From: Glandiceps talaboti
Lineage: Eukaryota; Hemichordata; Enteropneusta; Spengelidae
Reading direction: 5' to 3'
Assembly: GCF_964340395.1 (NCBI RefSeq)
Contig: NC_135561.1
Location: 3,236,501-3,300,500 of the forward strand
Length of the DNA: 64,000 bases
The notes under the pieces were generated by a model. It had not been told where the DNA came from. It did not search any database and saw only the letters and a program-made list of their open reading frames with translations. The translations under genes were made by a program, and so were the position numbers. Positions 48,740 to 62,107 of the stretch are shown in pieces. The stretch's first letter is position 1, and every line of letters begins with the position of its first letter.

Positions 48740-49890
48740 CTATTCAATAAAGAACCTTGGAGAACCCTAATTATTTGGTGAAGGCTTAGGGTAGAACCCA
48801 TAACTCATTATTAAAGGGCCTGGAAAGAACCCTGATTATTAGGTGAAGGCTTAGGGTAGAACCCATCACTCATCAAGGGCCTGGAAAGAACCCTGATTAT
48901 TAGGTGAAGGCTTAGGGTAGAACCCATCACTCATCAAGGGCCTGGAAATAACCCTGATTATTAGATGAAGGCTTAGGGTAGAACCCATCACTCATCAAGG
49001 GCCTGGAAAGAACCCTGATTATTAGGTGAAGGCTTAGGGTAGAACCCGTCACTCATCAAGGGCCTGGAAAGAACCCTGATTATTAGGTGAAGGCTTAGGG
49101 TAGAACCCATCACTCATCAAGGGCCTGGAAAGAACCCTGATTATTAGGTGAAGGCTTAGGGTAGAACCCATAACTCATTATTAAAGGGCCTGGAAAGAAC
49201 CCTAATTATTTGGTGAAGGCTTAGGGTAGAATGCATAACTCATTAAGGGCCTGGAGAGAACCCTGATTATTAGGTGAAGGCTTAGGGTAGAACCCATCAC
49301 TCATTAAGGGCCTGGAGAGAACCCTGATTATTAGGTGAAGGCTTAGGGTAGAACCCATCACTCATCAAGGGCCTGGAAATAACCCTGATTATTAGATGAA
49401 GGCTTAGGGTAGAACCCATCACTCATCAAGGGCCTGGAAATAACCCTGATTATTAGGTGAAGGCTTAGGGTAGAACCCATCACTCATCAAGGGCCTGGAA
49501 ATAACCCTGATTATTAGATGAAGGCTTAGGGTAGAACCCATCACTCATTAAGGGCCTGGAAATAACCCTGATTATTAGGTGAAGGCTTAGGGTAGAACCC
49601 ATCACTCATCAAGGGCCTGGAAATAACCCTGATTATTAGGTGAAGGCTTAGGGTAGAACCCATAACTCATTATTAAAGGGCCTGGAAAGAACCCTAATTA
49701 TTAGGTGAAGGCTTAGGGTAGAACCCATAACTCATTATTAAAGGGCCTGGAAATAACCCTGATTATTAGGTGAAGGCTTAGGGTAGAACCCGTCACTCAT
49801 TAAGGGCCTGGAGAGAACCCTGATTATTAGGTGAAGGCTTAGGGTAGAACCCATCACTCATCAAGGGCCTGGAAAGAACCCTGATTATGA
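48740..49890. repeat. 61-bp satellite, about 19 copies
   Basis: The unit reads aaccctgattattaggtgaa, ggcttagggtagaacccatc, actcatcaagggcctggaaa g. Variants include insertion of ttatt, (g/t)aacc and a(g/t)aacc, arranged in runs that suggest higher-order copying. Two diverged units at 49890-50000 form the worn edge. Confidence 0.95.
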
Positions 49891-50309
49891 GTGTGGAACC
49901 CATTACTCTATAAAGCACTGGGGAGAACCCTGAGTCAAGTATTAGGTGAACTCATAGGATAGAATCCACTACTCTATAAATGTCTGGGGAGAACCCTTGT
50001 TATTTCATGATTGAACATGTAGATGAGATTTTTGAAAAATGAAACTAGAAAGTTCTGTACTTGGTCACTGCATCCTTGAAAGATATATTATGAAAAGCAG
50101 ATATAATTTTATTTTAGGATCAAACCACAATTAAACAGTACTAATTAGGCACCAATGCATCTATAGTTCAAAACATGCCACATTTTGCCCTTGTTCACTA
50201 ATACAATGTTTTAATTAAGTCTTAATTATGATGATGATCAAGAGACTTTACTTTTTAAAATTGAATTTTTATTTAGTGTTTGACTCATTTTAATACAACT
50301 GTCACTATA

Positions 50310-50485
50310 GGTACAGCAAAGTGTCTGTCTGTCTGTTAGGTGTTTCTCTGTCAATCAAAGTGTCTGTCTGTCTGTCTGTCTGTCTGTTGTGTGTTACTCA
50401 ATCAAAGTGTCTGTCTGTCTGTCTGTTAAGTGTTACTCAACCAATCAAAGTGTGTGTCTGTCTGTAGGGTGTTACTCAATCATGC
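50310..50485. repeat. (GTCT)n-containing repeat of about 55 bp
   Basis: About four units each combine a run of gtct with gtgttactcaatcaaagt. The gtct run length differs between units. Confidence 0.8.
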
Positions 50486-50984
50486 ACAGCAGTAGTAATG
50501 ACTGACCATTAAACTGTTATAACATTGATAGTAATTGGCTGTTGAACTCTTCCTTAGCAACACTATTTATTCCTTGGCCAGTTATCAACTAGCTTACAAA
50601 CAGATTTGGAAAATGCTACCAGCTACATAAACTACATTTCTTGCAGTAGATGAAGGTCTTCTACAAACTATGAACAAATGTAGGATTTATGGCTTGATGC
50701 TAAAATTTTGCAAATGTGTGAAATTTTATGATGAAATCAAAATATGTATAAAATTTGTGTCATTTACAGAATAATGTATATTTTTTAAATCTGATTTTTG
50801 ATTACTTTCATTAATTTGACATGTATAAATTTTGTAACAATTTTTCATGCTTTAAAGATAATATACTTTGTATTTGTATGCTGGTGAAAACGACTTTTAC
50901 GTGCAATGAATTCTTTCTAATTAAAGTATTTTAGCTAAGGTGTTGGAACACTGGAAACAGGTGGAGAGGCGGGTTTAGTACAGT

Positions 50985-51090
50985 GGGCAGGGGTCCGGTA
51001 TATTGGGGAGGGGAGGTGTCTGGCTACAGTGGGGAGGGGAGGAGTTTTATGGTACAGTGGGGAGGCGTCTGTTACAGAGGGGAGGGTGAA
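50985..51090. repeat. G-rich degenerate repeat (acagtggggaggggagg)
   Basis: Several short units carrying runs of four G lie in about 100 bp. They might form a G-quadruplex on the plus strand; this is an inference from the sequence. Confidence 0.5.
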
Positions 51091-51669
51091 AGGTGTAGTA
51101 ACATTTGCATAGATTCTTATACTTGTCATTGTGAATTCCCAGTAACCCTTGTGAAAAAATAGAGAATTTAAAGGTAGATTTTACTTTCTGACACATTTAG
51201 ATATTTGTTCATTGACATTGATACTCCGATGGAAAGTTTTCTTTAGAAATTTGTGGTAATTTATGTTCTCCGTAGAATATTTTCACAAGGGTTTATAAAT
51301 AACAAGAGGTCTTGGTATCCTTGTTACTATGCACAGAGACAACACTATTGCACACTAAATACACTAGATTCTGGTTACCAACTTTGATCATTTTGTGTCA
51401 CAAGAGGGCGCCCTACATGGAGAATGAGGTGGCAGGGGGTGGGTGGCAGTACATGATCATGAAGTCATCAACATTGTGTCATGATAAAAATAATTTTGTG
51501 AATTCCTAAAAATTGTGTGAACAATTTTGTGAATTCCTAAAATTGTGTGATCAGAAACAGTCTTCAAAATGCTTGGCTGGTGTTGAGAATGTAAGTGAAT
51601 TTTGCCGAGAAGCATTGAGAAATTATGTTGTTGTTTTTTAAAGGATTCTATAGTACTCAGCTATCATAG

Positions 51670-51770
51670 CATGTCTGGTCCAAAAGCTGCCTAGAACAGC
51701 GCTCCTAGTGGCCAAACTGTACAATCTTTCGTCTTTCTGATAACCAGCATACGTTTTATTGTGAATGGTT
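51670..51770. repeat. Dispersed repeat, copy 2
   Basis: It is a partner of 45117-45205 (cagcgctcctagtggccaaa, atctttcgtctttctgataac). Same orientation, moderately diverged. Confidence 0.6.
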
Positions 51771-52532
51771 TTATGTACTTGTCAAGTTTGGATTAATATA
51801 ATTAAAATATGAAAAGATTTTATGGGTGTTTTTGTGAATATATGATAAAAAGAACAAAAGAGTAATCAATAATCTGTTGTTTTTATTTATTTATGCAAGT
51901 ATAAGAGATGAAGTCATTAATTTTAGTGTCAGGTATTCACTAGACGAATACATTTGGTGTTTTAAATACCTTACTTAATGATGGTAGCTGTCCTATGTAT
52001 AAAACTCGTCAAAATAAAGATAATGTTGTGATGTAGTTGTATCCTGTATTCTAAGTAAAGTATTTGTGTTTTCATGTTGTAGTTTTCTGACTTGTAAGAA
52101 TTAACTGCTGAATTTGGTTCTTTGAACTGAGGAGCATTCACTATTATCTTGGTTACCCTCTTTGTAGCCATCTTCTAAAGCTTGACTCCACGTGACAGCA
52201 TCCCATGATATGGGAAATTGAACTCAGTATTTTCAAAATGGACATCAACCATATTGTGATTCCATGGTGAAACACAAGCACTAGTGGCAGAGGACAGCTG
52301 TCAATATATGCTATACTGTATAGTCACGGTATTCTGTAAGGTACGCCGTGAGGGGGGTGACGTAGCATCACACAACAGTCAACCCCTTTCACATCAGATA
52401 GAGCAGACCAATAAGGCATATTGAGAGCGAACGATAGGATGTATCGTATGGTCATGTATTCTGACCCCAAAAAAAACAGAGTAACAAAAATTAGTGGATT
52501 TATTACCATTTGTTTTACGTCATATCATGACA

Positions 52533-54103
52533 ACAAGAACAGAATGAAATATTGCAAATACTGTTCTTAGATTTGCTCCTTTTATTGCTTTGAAATAAGA
52601 TTATTTATAAAATATGTACGTATTATTGGGCCGCAATATCTACTTTATCATTGTTTATGTATCATATATTGTGGAAATTGCGGTCCGGTAATTTTCCCTA
52701 CAGGCCACTAAATGTTCTGAATTTATCTAGTGGCCTGCAGTCCAATCATTTTTTGTTCATTTCTTTAGATTGGTGTGACATGTCACATGACCAAAATATA
52801 TCATAACAACTATACCCACCAGCAATTCAAATCTCCAGGTCTAACTGCTCATTTTACAACAAAGCCACTAAATGTTCTGAATTTATCTAGTGGCCTGCAG
52901 TCCAATCATTTTTTGTTCATTTCGTTAGATTGGTGTGACATGTCACATGACCAAAATATATCATAACAACTATACCCACCAGCAATTCAAATCTCCAGGT
53001 CTAACTGCTCATTTTACAACAAAGTGACACGTACTATTAGGCAATACGTCAAAGTCCAGAAATAAACTAGATTGGCAAAACTGTATTCACTTTTGATGTT
53101 TATTGAACTAACCATTACAGAATCGAGCCATTAGCTAAGGAAGTGGGGTTTCTTATCTATCAATGTTTGTTGGCAATATTTACAAATGTGATAAAGCACT
53201 ATTACATAACACATCAGGCAAAGCTAAGCTCAATGTCATATGAGTTGTACTGACCCATTATCAGTGACATTGCAAATAGCTTTAGAGATGCAAACAATTT
53301 TTATGACACCCGACTTGCTGCAGGCTCACCAAGTCGGGAAAGATACATATGTAATATGTAATAATGACATACAAATGTAATTGAAATATTTCGACATTAT
53401 TAAAGTGAATATACATTCATAAGATGGTATGTATAATGAATATTAAACAGGTATGTCATTTAGCAAGGTGCATAGATAGTAAATTCAATAAATAATTTGT
53501 TCATTTATTTTCAACATCAAAAGTGAATGCATGTTTTGCCAATTGAATCTAGTTTATTTCTGGAGTTTGATGTATTGCCCTTAGTACGTCAGTTTGTAGT
53601 CTTGCTGCTAGACGTTCAGGCTTTCTTCCCATACGATAAGCGAACGAAGTTCGCATTGAGGGCTTGCCCATCCTCGATAGCAATGTTCGTTCGTGTGTCG
53701 TATTGTATTGGAAGAACATCCGGGGTCTAGCAGATAGACTAGTCAGTTTGTTTTTAAAAGTGCAGTTAGACATGGAGATTTGAATTGCTGGTAGGTATAG
53801 TTGTTAAGATATATTTTGGTCATCTCACAAAAACCAGAAAAAACAAACATGTCATGCACAACCACAACCACACCCAGAGAAACGAACAAAAATTGGTGAC
53901 TGGACTGCAGACCATTAGGCTAACTCTGGAGATTTACTGGCCTGTAGGGAAAATTACTGGAACGCAATTTCCACAATATATGATACACACAGAAGATATT
54001 GCGGTCCAATAATATGTACATATTTTATAAATAATCTTATTTCAAAGCAATAAAAGGAGCTGAATCTAAGAATAGTATTTGCAATATTTTTTTCTGTTCT
54101 TGT
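52533..54103. mobile_element. Foldback-type element with long inverted arms
   Basis: The left arm (52533-53083) and the right arm (53527-54103) are inverted copies in the same order. The outer blocks beginning ACAAGAACAGA run for about 175 bp. The middle block is gaccaaaatatatc, then cagcaattcaaatctcca. The inner block is tctagtttatttctgga, then tattgcc. A 160-bp segment of the left arm is duplicated (52704-52863 and 52864-53023) and carries the palindrome TGACATGTCA. The spacer of about 440 bp has no transposase. A related partial copy lies at 55741-55915. It is probably a non-autonomous DNA transposon; no clear target duplication was seen. Confidence 0.8.
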
Positions 54104-54664
54104 ATTGAAAAAAAAAACATAGCGGGGCCACAAACTAGTGCGATATGTTGAGGAGCACAGTTCTGTCCTCTTCAGGTTAGCATACCAAGTATATAAAACC
54201 ACTGGTCAAACAACATACTAGAGCAGATTAATATATATATTTAAATAGTCCTACTTAGACGGAATATGATGGACATTTTTACATTGTTACCATAGTCAAT
54301 GTCAAATTTGTGATCGCTTCCTATTGCACAACATGGTATAGTCATAGAGAACATACACCATTTTAGAATGTACAATTGAATGCCTACAGTATATATTCTG
54401 ATGTTCTGTAAACAATTTTGATGGTTAGTAGTTTCAATGAAAGACAAAAAAACTTGTTCATCATCCAAGAAAAATGGTATAGTTCACTGCTTAATCTTAT
54501 GACCAGGTCGAGCTTCTGTTTATCCTATCACCAGTGATCAGTAGGCTAAATATATTGAAATGATGGGTTGGTTGTCGGTTGGAAAAACTCTCTAAGATGT
54601 CTAGTAAGGAACATTTTTACTCACAGAGTCAAGCAACTTCTTTGAAGTGAATCCAAATTTTCGC

Positions 54665-55230
54665 TGACGTCTCGCCAGCATAGTCAGGGGTGTACTACAA
54701 TAGGCTATTGTCGCTTGTCGTAGAAGTATACCCTTAACGATGCTGACGTCTCGTCAGCATAGTCAGGGGTGTACTACAATAGGCTATTGTCGCTTGTCTT
54801 AGAAGTATACCCTTAACGATGCTGACGTCTCGTCAGCATAGTCAGGGGTGTACTACAATAGGCTATTGTCGCTTGTCTTAGAAGTATACCCTTAACGATG
54901 CTGACGTCTCGTCAGCATAGTCAGGGGTGTACTACAATAGGCTATTGTCGCTTGTCTTAGAAGTATATACCCTTAACGATGCTGACGTCTCGTCAGCATA
55001 GTCAGGGGTGTACTACAATAGGCTATTGTCGCTTGTCTTAGAAGTATATACCCTTAACGATGCTGACGTCTCGTCAGCATAGTCAGGGGTGTACTACAAT
55101 AGGCTATTGTCGCTTGTCTTGGAAGTATACCCTTAACGATGCTGACGTCTCGTCAGCATAGTCAGGGGTGTACTACAATAGGCTGTTGTCGCTTGTCTTA
55201 GAAGTACATGTATATACCCTTAACGATGCT
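54665..55230. repeat. 79-bp satellite with internal hairpin, about 7 copies
   Basis: The unit starts gctgacgtctcgtcagcata and continues through ggctattgtcgcttgtctta to cttaacgat. GCTGACG-tct-CGTCAGC is a perfect 7-bp-stem inverted repeat in each unit. Some units have 2-6 extra bases in the gtatata segment. Copies are nearly identical, so the array is young. Confidence 0.92.
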
Positions 55231-55544
55231 GACGATCGAGACGTTAGAGACAATTTGGGATTCTGCGAGTAGAAATTTTCATTACTTGGTATGAACCCAG
55301 ATTTTATGAACATTCATTCTTGCACTCTAATGTGTGTTTAACCATGGCCAATATAACTATCAGGAAAAAAGACACCGTCCCTTTTTATCCAGTATTTCAT
55401 ACATCCTAAACTCGTGAAAAAGTGTTTACAATTTTAGTATGTTTTTTCGATGCTAATATTTGGCGATCTTAGTTTTTGTTTTATTCATTCCTAACTGTTG
55501 TTGGTTTTAACTCATTACTTTTGGAAGCATTTCAGGGATGGCAG

Positions 55545-55626
55545 CTAGCGTAGACCTCCTATTTTTAGGGATGGCAGCATAGACCCCCTATCTTTAGGGA
55601 TGGCAGCGTAGACCCCCTATCTTTGT
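55545..55626. repeat. Repeat of about 32 bp, 3 copies
   Basis: Three units of the form gggatggcagc(g/a)tagacc, then ccctatcttt(a). Confidence 0.8.
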
Positions 55627-55740
55627 ACTAGTAAATGGATAGATGGTTAAAGAATAAATGGAAATACTTCAGAAACTTATAATTTCCAAAATTCGTCTCA
55701 TTTTCTTCATAAATTGCCAAGCTAATAAATTCCAGAAAAC

Positions 55741-55915
55741 CATGTAATAACGACATACAAATATCATGTTGAAATATTTGAAACATTCAAAGGGAATGCT
55801 TATACGTGTTTGCAATCTAGTTTATTTTGGGCCGTCGATGTACTGCCCTTAGTTTTTCTATACGTGTCAGTTTTTCTTAAAAAGTGCCTGTGATTTGAAT
55901 TGCTGGTAGGTATGT
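55741..55915. mobile_element. Partial relative of the 52.5-kb foldback element
   Basis: It aligns in order with 53361-53410 (gacatacaaat, then gttgaaatattt) and with pieces of the right arm: atctagtttatttt, tgtactgcccttagt, and gtgatttgaattgctggtag. Intervening parts are missing. Diverged and truncated. Confidence 0.65.
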
Positions 55916-56036
55916 CAGTGAATAAATTTGTTCACACTTACCCCAACATGGGCATTAAATATCATCACACCCCGCGCATTTTAAGCACATCGGACCAACA
56001 ACTTTGTTCAGAACCTGAGTAGAAAGTGTTGCTGCC

Positions 56037-57212
56037 ATGAGGGTGTTTGTACCAATTCGTGTCATAGCACTGGTTTCATTCATGCTGTACACGACAGTAA
56101 GTTTTTATATTACTTTTATTTATACTCCAATGTTTGTTCACATTCATGGTGCTATATATGAAAAGGTGTATACGGAATACATTATTTGGATTTGTGAACA
56201 CAACAGTATTATTTAGATACAGATAAAGTTCAAAATCTCTTTTCACATTATTGCCAGTGCAGCCATTGAAACAATTTAACGAAATCCTTACAGAACGGTT
56301 TACCATGTATATCCCCGTGCATGTGAAGCCCTCAAGAAATCTCGTATGGATTGTTATAGTAGTATGTTGTCAATGTTATTTTAATGTACCATTGTTCGTA
56401 TTTTTTTTTATTTTATATTACATCTCCAATGTACTGTAAGCAAGGGAGGGGGAGGAGGAGTTGACGGACTTTGAAATTTTTATGACAGCGCGAAGGGGAG
56501 GGGAAGAAGGAACTACGAAAATTTGTTTACCGTCAATTGTGCACATTTCCTAAACATAGAGCTGATTGTAAGAAATAAAAGGGTAAAATTCAAAATGACT
56601 GAATAAAATACTATATTAACTCAATTGTTTTACCATATGTATAGATAGCTTGTTTTCTTATACAAACTTGTCCGACCTACTACCTACTCAATGTGATTCA
56701 CCAGTTTACCTGTTGAATAGATTTATGGAGGGTTTTCAGTTACGCAAACCAAAGGATTATAATTCAATACCTAATTGGAGTGTGTTTTCAAAGAAATTAA
56801 CTAATTAGGCCTAAAACATTGTGTGGTTCCGATTACGTTACATTTTAGAATAGGTGAGGTAAGTTGATTTTTTATTTTTATTTTATGTTTTGTTTTGTGT
56901 GTGTGAGTGTCTAGTTGAGGTAGTTACCTTTGTTTTCCATATGGTCTCTGTGTTATTGGTTTCTTCCCATCAGATGTACAGCCATTAGAGATTGGAAAAA
57001 CAGTTTTATATTGTCTTTTTAAGTTGATGTCAGTTTCTGCATCCACTATTTCTCGTGAGACTTCACAATTTTCGTGATTTTATTTCTTTTTTGAATACAT
57101 AAAAAAAAAACGTTTAGGGTGGGCAACGAAAAACTAAGTGTGGTCGGGTATCCAGACCCAAAATTATTTTTTGTTTAGGCGTTATTTGAATGTACGTACA
57201 TGATTATATCTT

Positions 57213-57247
<35 letters not shown>

Positions 57248-60200
57248 TTTGGTTTTATTTATTTATTTATTTATTTATTTATTTGTTTGTTTGTTTGTTT
57301 GTTTGTTTGTTTATTTATTTACAAAAAGGTGACAAAACCTGAACACCTAACAACAGTCATCTCACAAAACTCTTAAGTGGAATGAGTTAGGTAGCTTTCT
57401 ACTTAAATAAAAAAGCCAACCAAATCTGATTGATTTTTTATGTTGTACTAGTTATATGGTATATCATAAATGGTTTCCCAGGGAATGATCATTTTAGATT
57501 TTATGGCCGTGGCTTGCATAGTAGTACGAATTTACATGATTTAGTACATCTACCGAATACATTATGCATCATTAATAGTGACTCAGATTCAATTAGTGAA
57601 TAATGTATTATATAATGACATTTGCCATCTCCATGGCTTGTATCTCAAACCATCATATTGTTTATACACAAAACACAATAAGAGAATAAATCCTTATAGC
57701 TATGTTGCCTCCCCCCCCCCCAAAAAAAAGTATGTAAATAAATAAATGAAAAATAGCCACAGCTCCTGTAGAGTAATATAGATATATTTTAAAAAAGTGA
57801 AAGTTACTAACGGCAGGCATTCAGTGTATATCTCGTTCTGTCTTGGAAGCATGTCATTTACCCCTCGTTCGAGTTCTTTCTCGGAGAGTTTGAAAATACT
57901 GTCACACTGTTTTCAACACATTAGTGTCTATCTCTTTTTTGTTCCAGGTCCATTTGTGTGCAGGTGAGTGTAATACCATTAGAACTACTAATTCCCAGGC
58001 ATTACATCACATGATACATCAGTTGCTTAAGCCTACTGTCTTTGTTTCAATTTTTTTTCTTTTTTTTTTTAAATTTACTTTACACCTTTTCTCATTTAGG
58101 TTAACTATATCCCTCATAACGTTTTCTTATGGTGCCATAAGCTTTGTCTTCGTTGCTGATTTAAGTAGTAACATTTAGTAATTCAAAAGAAATGATATTT
58201 GGTACGCCAGTCGAACGAGATTATGTGAAGAACTGATAAGACTTTGGGGAAAATTCGTACATTTAAACCACTGGTACGTAATATGTGGCAAATTTTTAGT
58301 GAAATCTGTTTGCACTTATGTGCGTAAGCATCGTAGCATATATCGTTGACACATTTTCTCAAAATTAATATTAATCAAAAACTAAGTTGAGATGAAATTA
58401 TGAACATGTATACAACATGGTTATTAATCAGTATTCAGACGACGATTATATTTTGGCATATTCGTGAGAGAAAACATTGAAATAGTTTTTGATTATCCCA
58501 CCTGAGGTAGGTGGGGGTGGGCTATTACGTCCATGCGTGTGTGCGTCTGTTCGTCCGTTCGTCCGTAATACATCATTAGAACTCATTTCTCAGACATGCA
58601 ATATCCGATTACTTTCAAACCTGGCACAAAGGTCACATGTCATATAGGACATATGCACGTCTCTTTGGTTCTTGATATATGCAAATTTGACCGAATGGCG
58701 GCCATATTTGTAGTTAAAAATCAATATGTTTCAATTTAGTTCCAACATGAAATCTGTGTGTATTAATTTGCATAATTAGTATTGTACTTCATACACATAT
58801 TTCTCAATACACAATATGTCAAATACTGCTAGTTTCAAATGACATGAAATCTGCTACACATTATTCTGTAAGGCTCTTGGGTAATGATTTGAGAAAATGT
58901 TATTTCCTCCCTTGTATTTAAAGTAGTAATGTTTATGTCAAAGAACACTTGACGTGTGTATGGTATATGATTGAAACACTATGTCGAAATAACTATTTAG
59001 TGGAATAGTGTACATTTTGGTATAGTATCTAAATATTGTTCTCCAGTGAGAAATTTACGAGAGTAATTAAGTTCACACATATTTAAATGCAATTTAGGAG
59101 ACGAGTCTTCTGATTTGATAAATATTGCTGGGGAGGGCACTGCTTCTCAAAGTAGCAACTACGGTAATGTCCATGCAGACAGAGCTATCGATGGTAATAC
59201 CCAAAGTACATGGAGTGCGAATACTTGCTCTCACACAAACAGCGACCAGGGTGCCTGGTGGAAAGTCGATCTAGGAACGTCTTATGATGTATCCAAGGTT
59301 ATTGTAACCAATCGTCAAGACTGCTGTAGTAAGTAGACCATAGTGTATCCAATCTTACATTTTAGACTGACTTCAATATACCTTCTAGTAGTGAATTATT
59401 CAAGCAATATAAGTTCAAGTTCAATAGCAGTGCCATGATACCCATTCTCTACAACATTAAAGAGTCGAGTCTAGCCTGGCACCAACCCTTGGTAGATTTG
59501 TTCGTCTGGTAATAGAGTAATGTTTTGAATTTGTTGTTAATTTCAAATTTTGTGAAGGCAGATATGGTCAACTTTTTTTCCCAAGTTACTAGTAGCCTCC
59601 CAAGGGATTGGTGTCAGTCACCAGGACAGCAGGCATGTAATTGATTGATCGATTGATCAATTTATTGATCCATTATTTGATTGAATGATTAATTTTTATA
59701 TTTAACTTGATTTTTGTGCGTGTGATATTGATCAATTGACTGATTGATTTCTGCGGTGATGTACAACTTTTTTTTCCATCTTTGCCTGGCTAGTTTTCTC
59801 TTTTCAGTTGTATATATTTCTCTCTTTATTGACTAAATAAAAACATCTTGTCCATTCTTATCCTCTTATCTAAATGAAAACACCCCTAATCATCTAATTA
59901 CCAAGGCATCCATTACAGGAACAATTTGTTTTATCGTTTATCGTCTGGGAGATTACGTCAAACACACACGAAGCAATGTACAAACTAGTTTGTATATGGC
60001 CGAGAAAAGAGAAAACTAGCCAGGGAAAGAACGAAAACAACGTTTTATATTACCACAAAAATCAACCAGTCAATGTCATACAAAAATAAGTTCTTTTAAA
60101 CCACAAAAATTAATCGTTCAATTAATCTATCAAACAATCAATCAATCGGTCGATCGATCGATCAATTACAAATACATGCCTGTGGTCCCCTATGGTCACC

Positions 60201-60690
60201 AGTGCTCAGATGTTATCGACTTGAAATGTGGTCACTAAACAGCAAACAAAGAAAGAGTGATAGACAGGTGCGCAGATTACGCTAGCCAATCAGACAAGAG
60301 GATACTAAGACTAAGGTTACTATATATGCAAATTATCAAAACTGCCAGACCAATTGCTTGGGTATTTGGTGGGAAAAGTACTTAGGATGTGTCGGTGAGA
60401 AATTGCTCAAATAAATCGGTCGCATCAGAAATGTGCTTTTTGTGTCTAAAAATGTTATGGGGTGTAGCTTACACTCTCAGTGAGACGTTCTAATTTTATT
60501 GTTTACTGATGTCATATACTCATTAAATCTTTATGTGATGCAATTTACAGTTACTTGGTTACAGAACCATTGTTAATCTCTCCTTGAGATTCCCTGGTAA
60601 CACACTTTTCAGCTCAACAAAACTATAATTTAGGTTAACCATGCTATGGATGTGGTAAAATATATGTATGTCCGTACGTCCGTCCGTTTC

Positions 60691-60781
<91 letters not shown>

Positions 60782-62015
60782 GTCTGTCTGTCTCTATGAA
60801 TGACAGTCAAAAGCCACTGGAAACACTATTTTGATATTTGGTGGGATGATGCTATTGGTCTCTACTTGGTAAATGTTCAAAGCACGATACACATATCTGC
60901 CTAGCAACAAGACCATCCCATAGCAACAGCAAAGTGATGCAAAGGTAACGATAGGGATGGATAGGCATTAAAAAATAGACACATATTTACCTAGTGACAA
61001 GACCATGTCCATAGCAGCAGTCAAATGTTGGCGCATATTGCAATTGTAACAACAGGGTTAGAGTGAAAAGTTGATAAGCCATTCAAAAAAGTAAACAGAT
61101 ATGCCTAGCAACAGACCATGTCCATAGCAATAGCCAAATAATGGTGTGTATTGCAAATACAACAGGGATGGATAGCAATAAGACCGCGCCCATAGCAACA
61201 ATGAAATGATAACAAATTGTGAGGATGGGCAAGTGGATAAACGTTCAGAAAATGACACATTTATGACTAGCAACTAGACTACGCCAATAGCAGCAGCTAA
61301 TTGATGGTGTTTATCAGAAAGAAATATTTTAATAACATATTGTTTGATTGGGCTGGATCAGCATGGGGATAAACATTTTTTAAAGATAACACAAATGTAC
61401 ACTTTGCTATAACGCCATTGGCTCTATTTTTTATTTCTTTGCGACCGTGTGGGATCGGACTAAATATCTCTCAGAGTGCAACTGACTGTTAATGCTTCAC
61501 GTTCAACTTTGATGTATTGTCAATTCATTTATCATTTATATGTACGTAACCCACTTATCCTGTCTGTAGGTGGACGAATACTGAATGCTGAAGTGAGAGT
61601 AGGAGACAGTGCGAACATTGGTGAAAATACCCGTTGCGGGGAACTGGTTGGTGCGGATAGAGTGCATGACGAAACATTGACTTTTGACTGTGATGGTCTT
61701 GTCAGTGGTCGGTACGTCAGTGTTCAACTGGTGGGTCGAGCAGATTACCTGCATGTGTGCGAAGTTCAAGTCATGGTCCCTGGTCAATGTGGTAGGTAGA
61801 GACAAGAAAATCAAATTAACCCAAACTTCCGCGCAATCGACTACACATGTAAAAGAAAAAAAAAGTGACAGGTATTATATAAACCATTTACAAGTTAATA
61901 TAATCGTTTCAAAATTCCTTAAAATGTTTGTATATGCATTCTTATATTCCTTGAGCTCATTCGCCATCACGACTTATCACTTAACTTCGACAAGTGCAGA
62001 ATTAGCTGCATTTCC

Positions 62016-62107
<92 letters not shown>

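Noticed and set aside
48740-49890. CRISPR-like or telomere-like array
   Set aside because: Units are directly adjacent without unique spacers, and the ttaggg core is embedded in a 61-bp unit, so it is an ordinary satellite.
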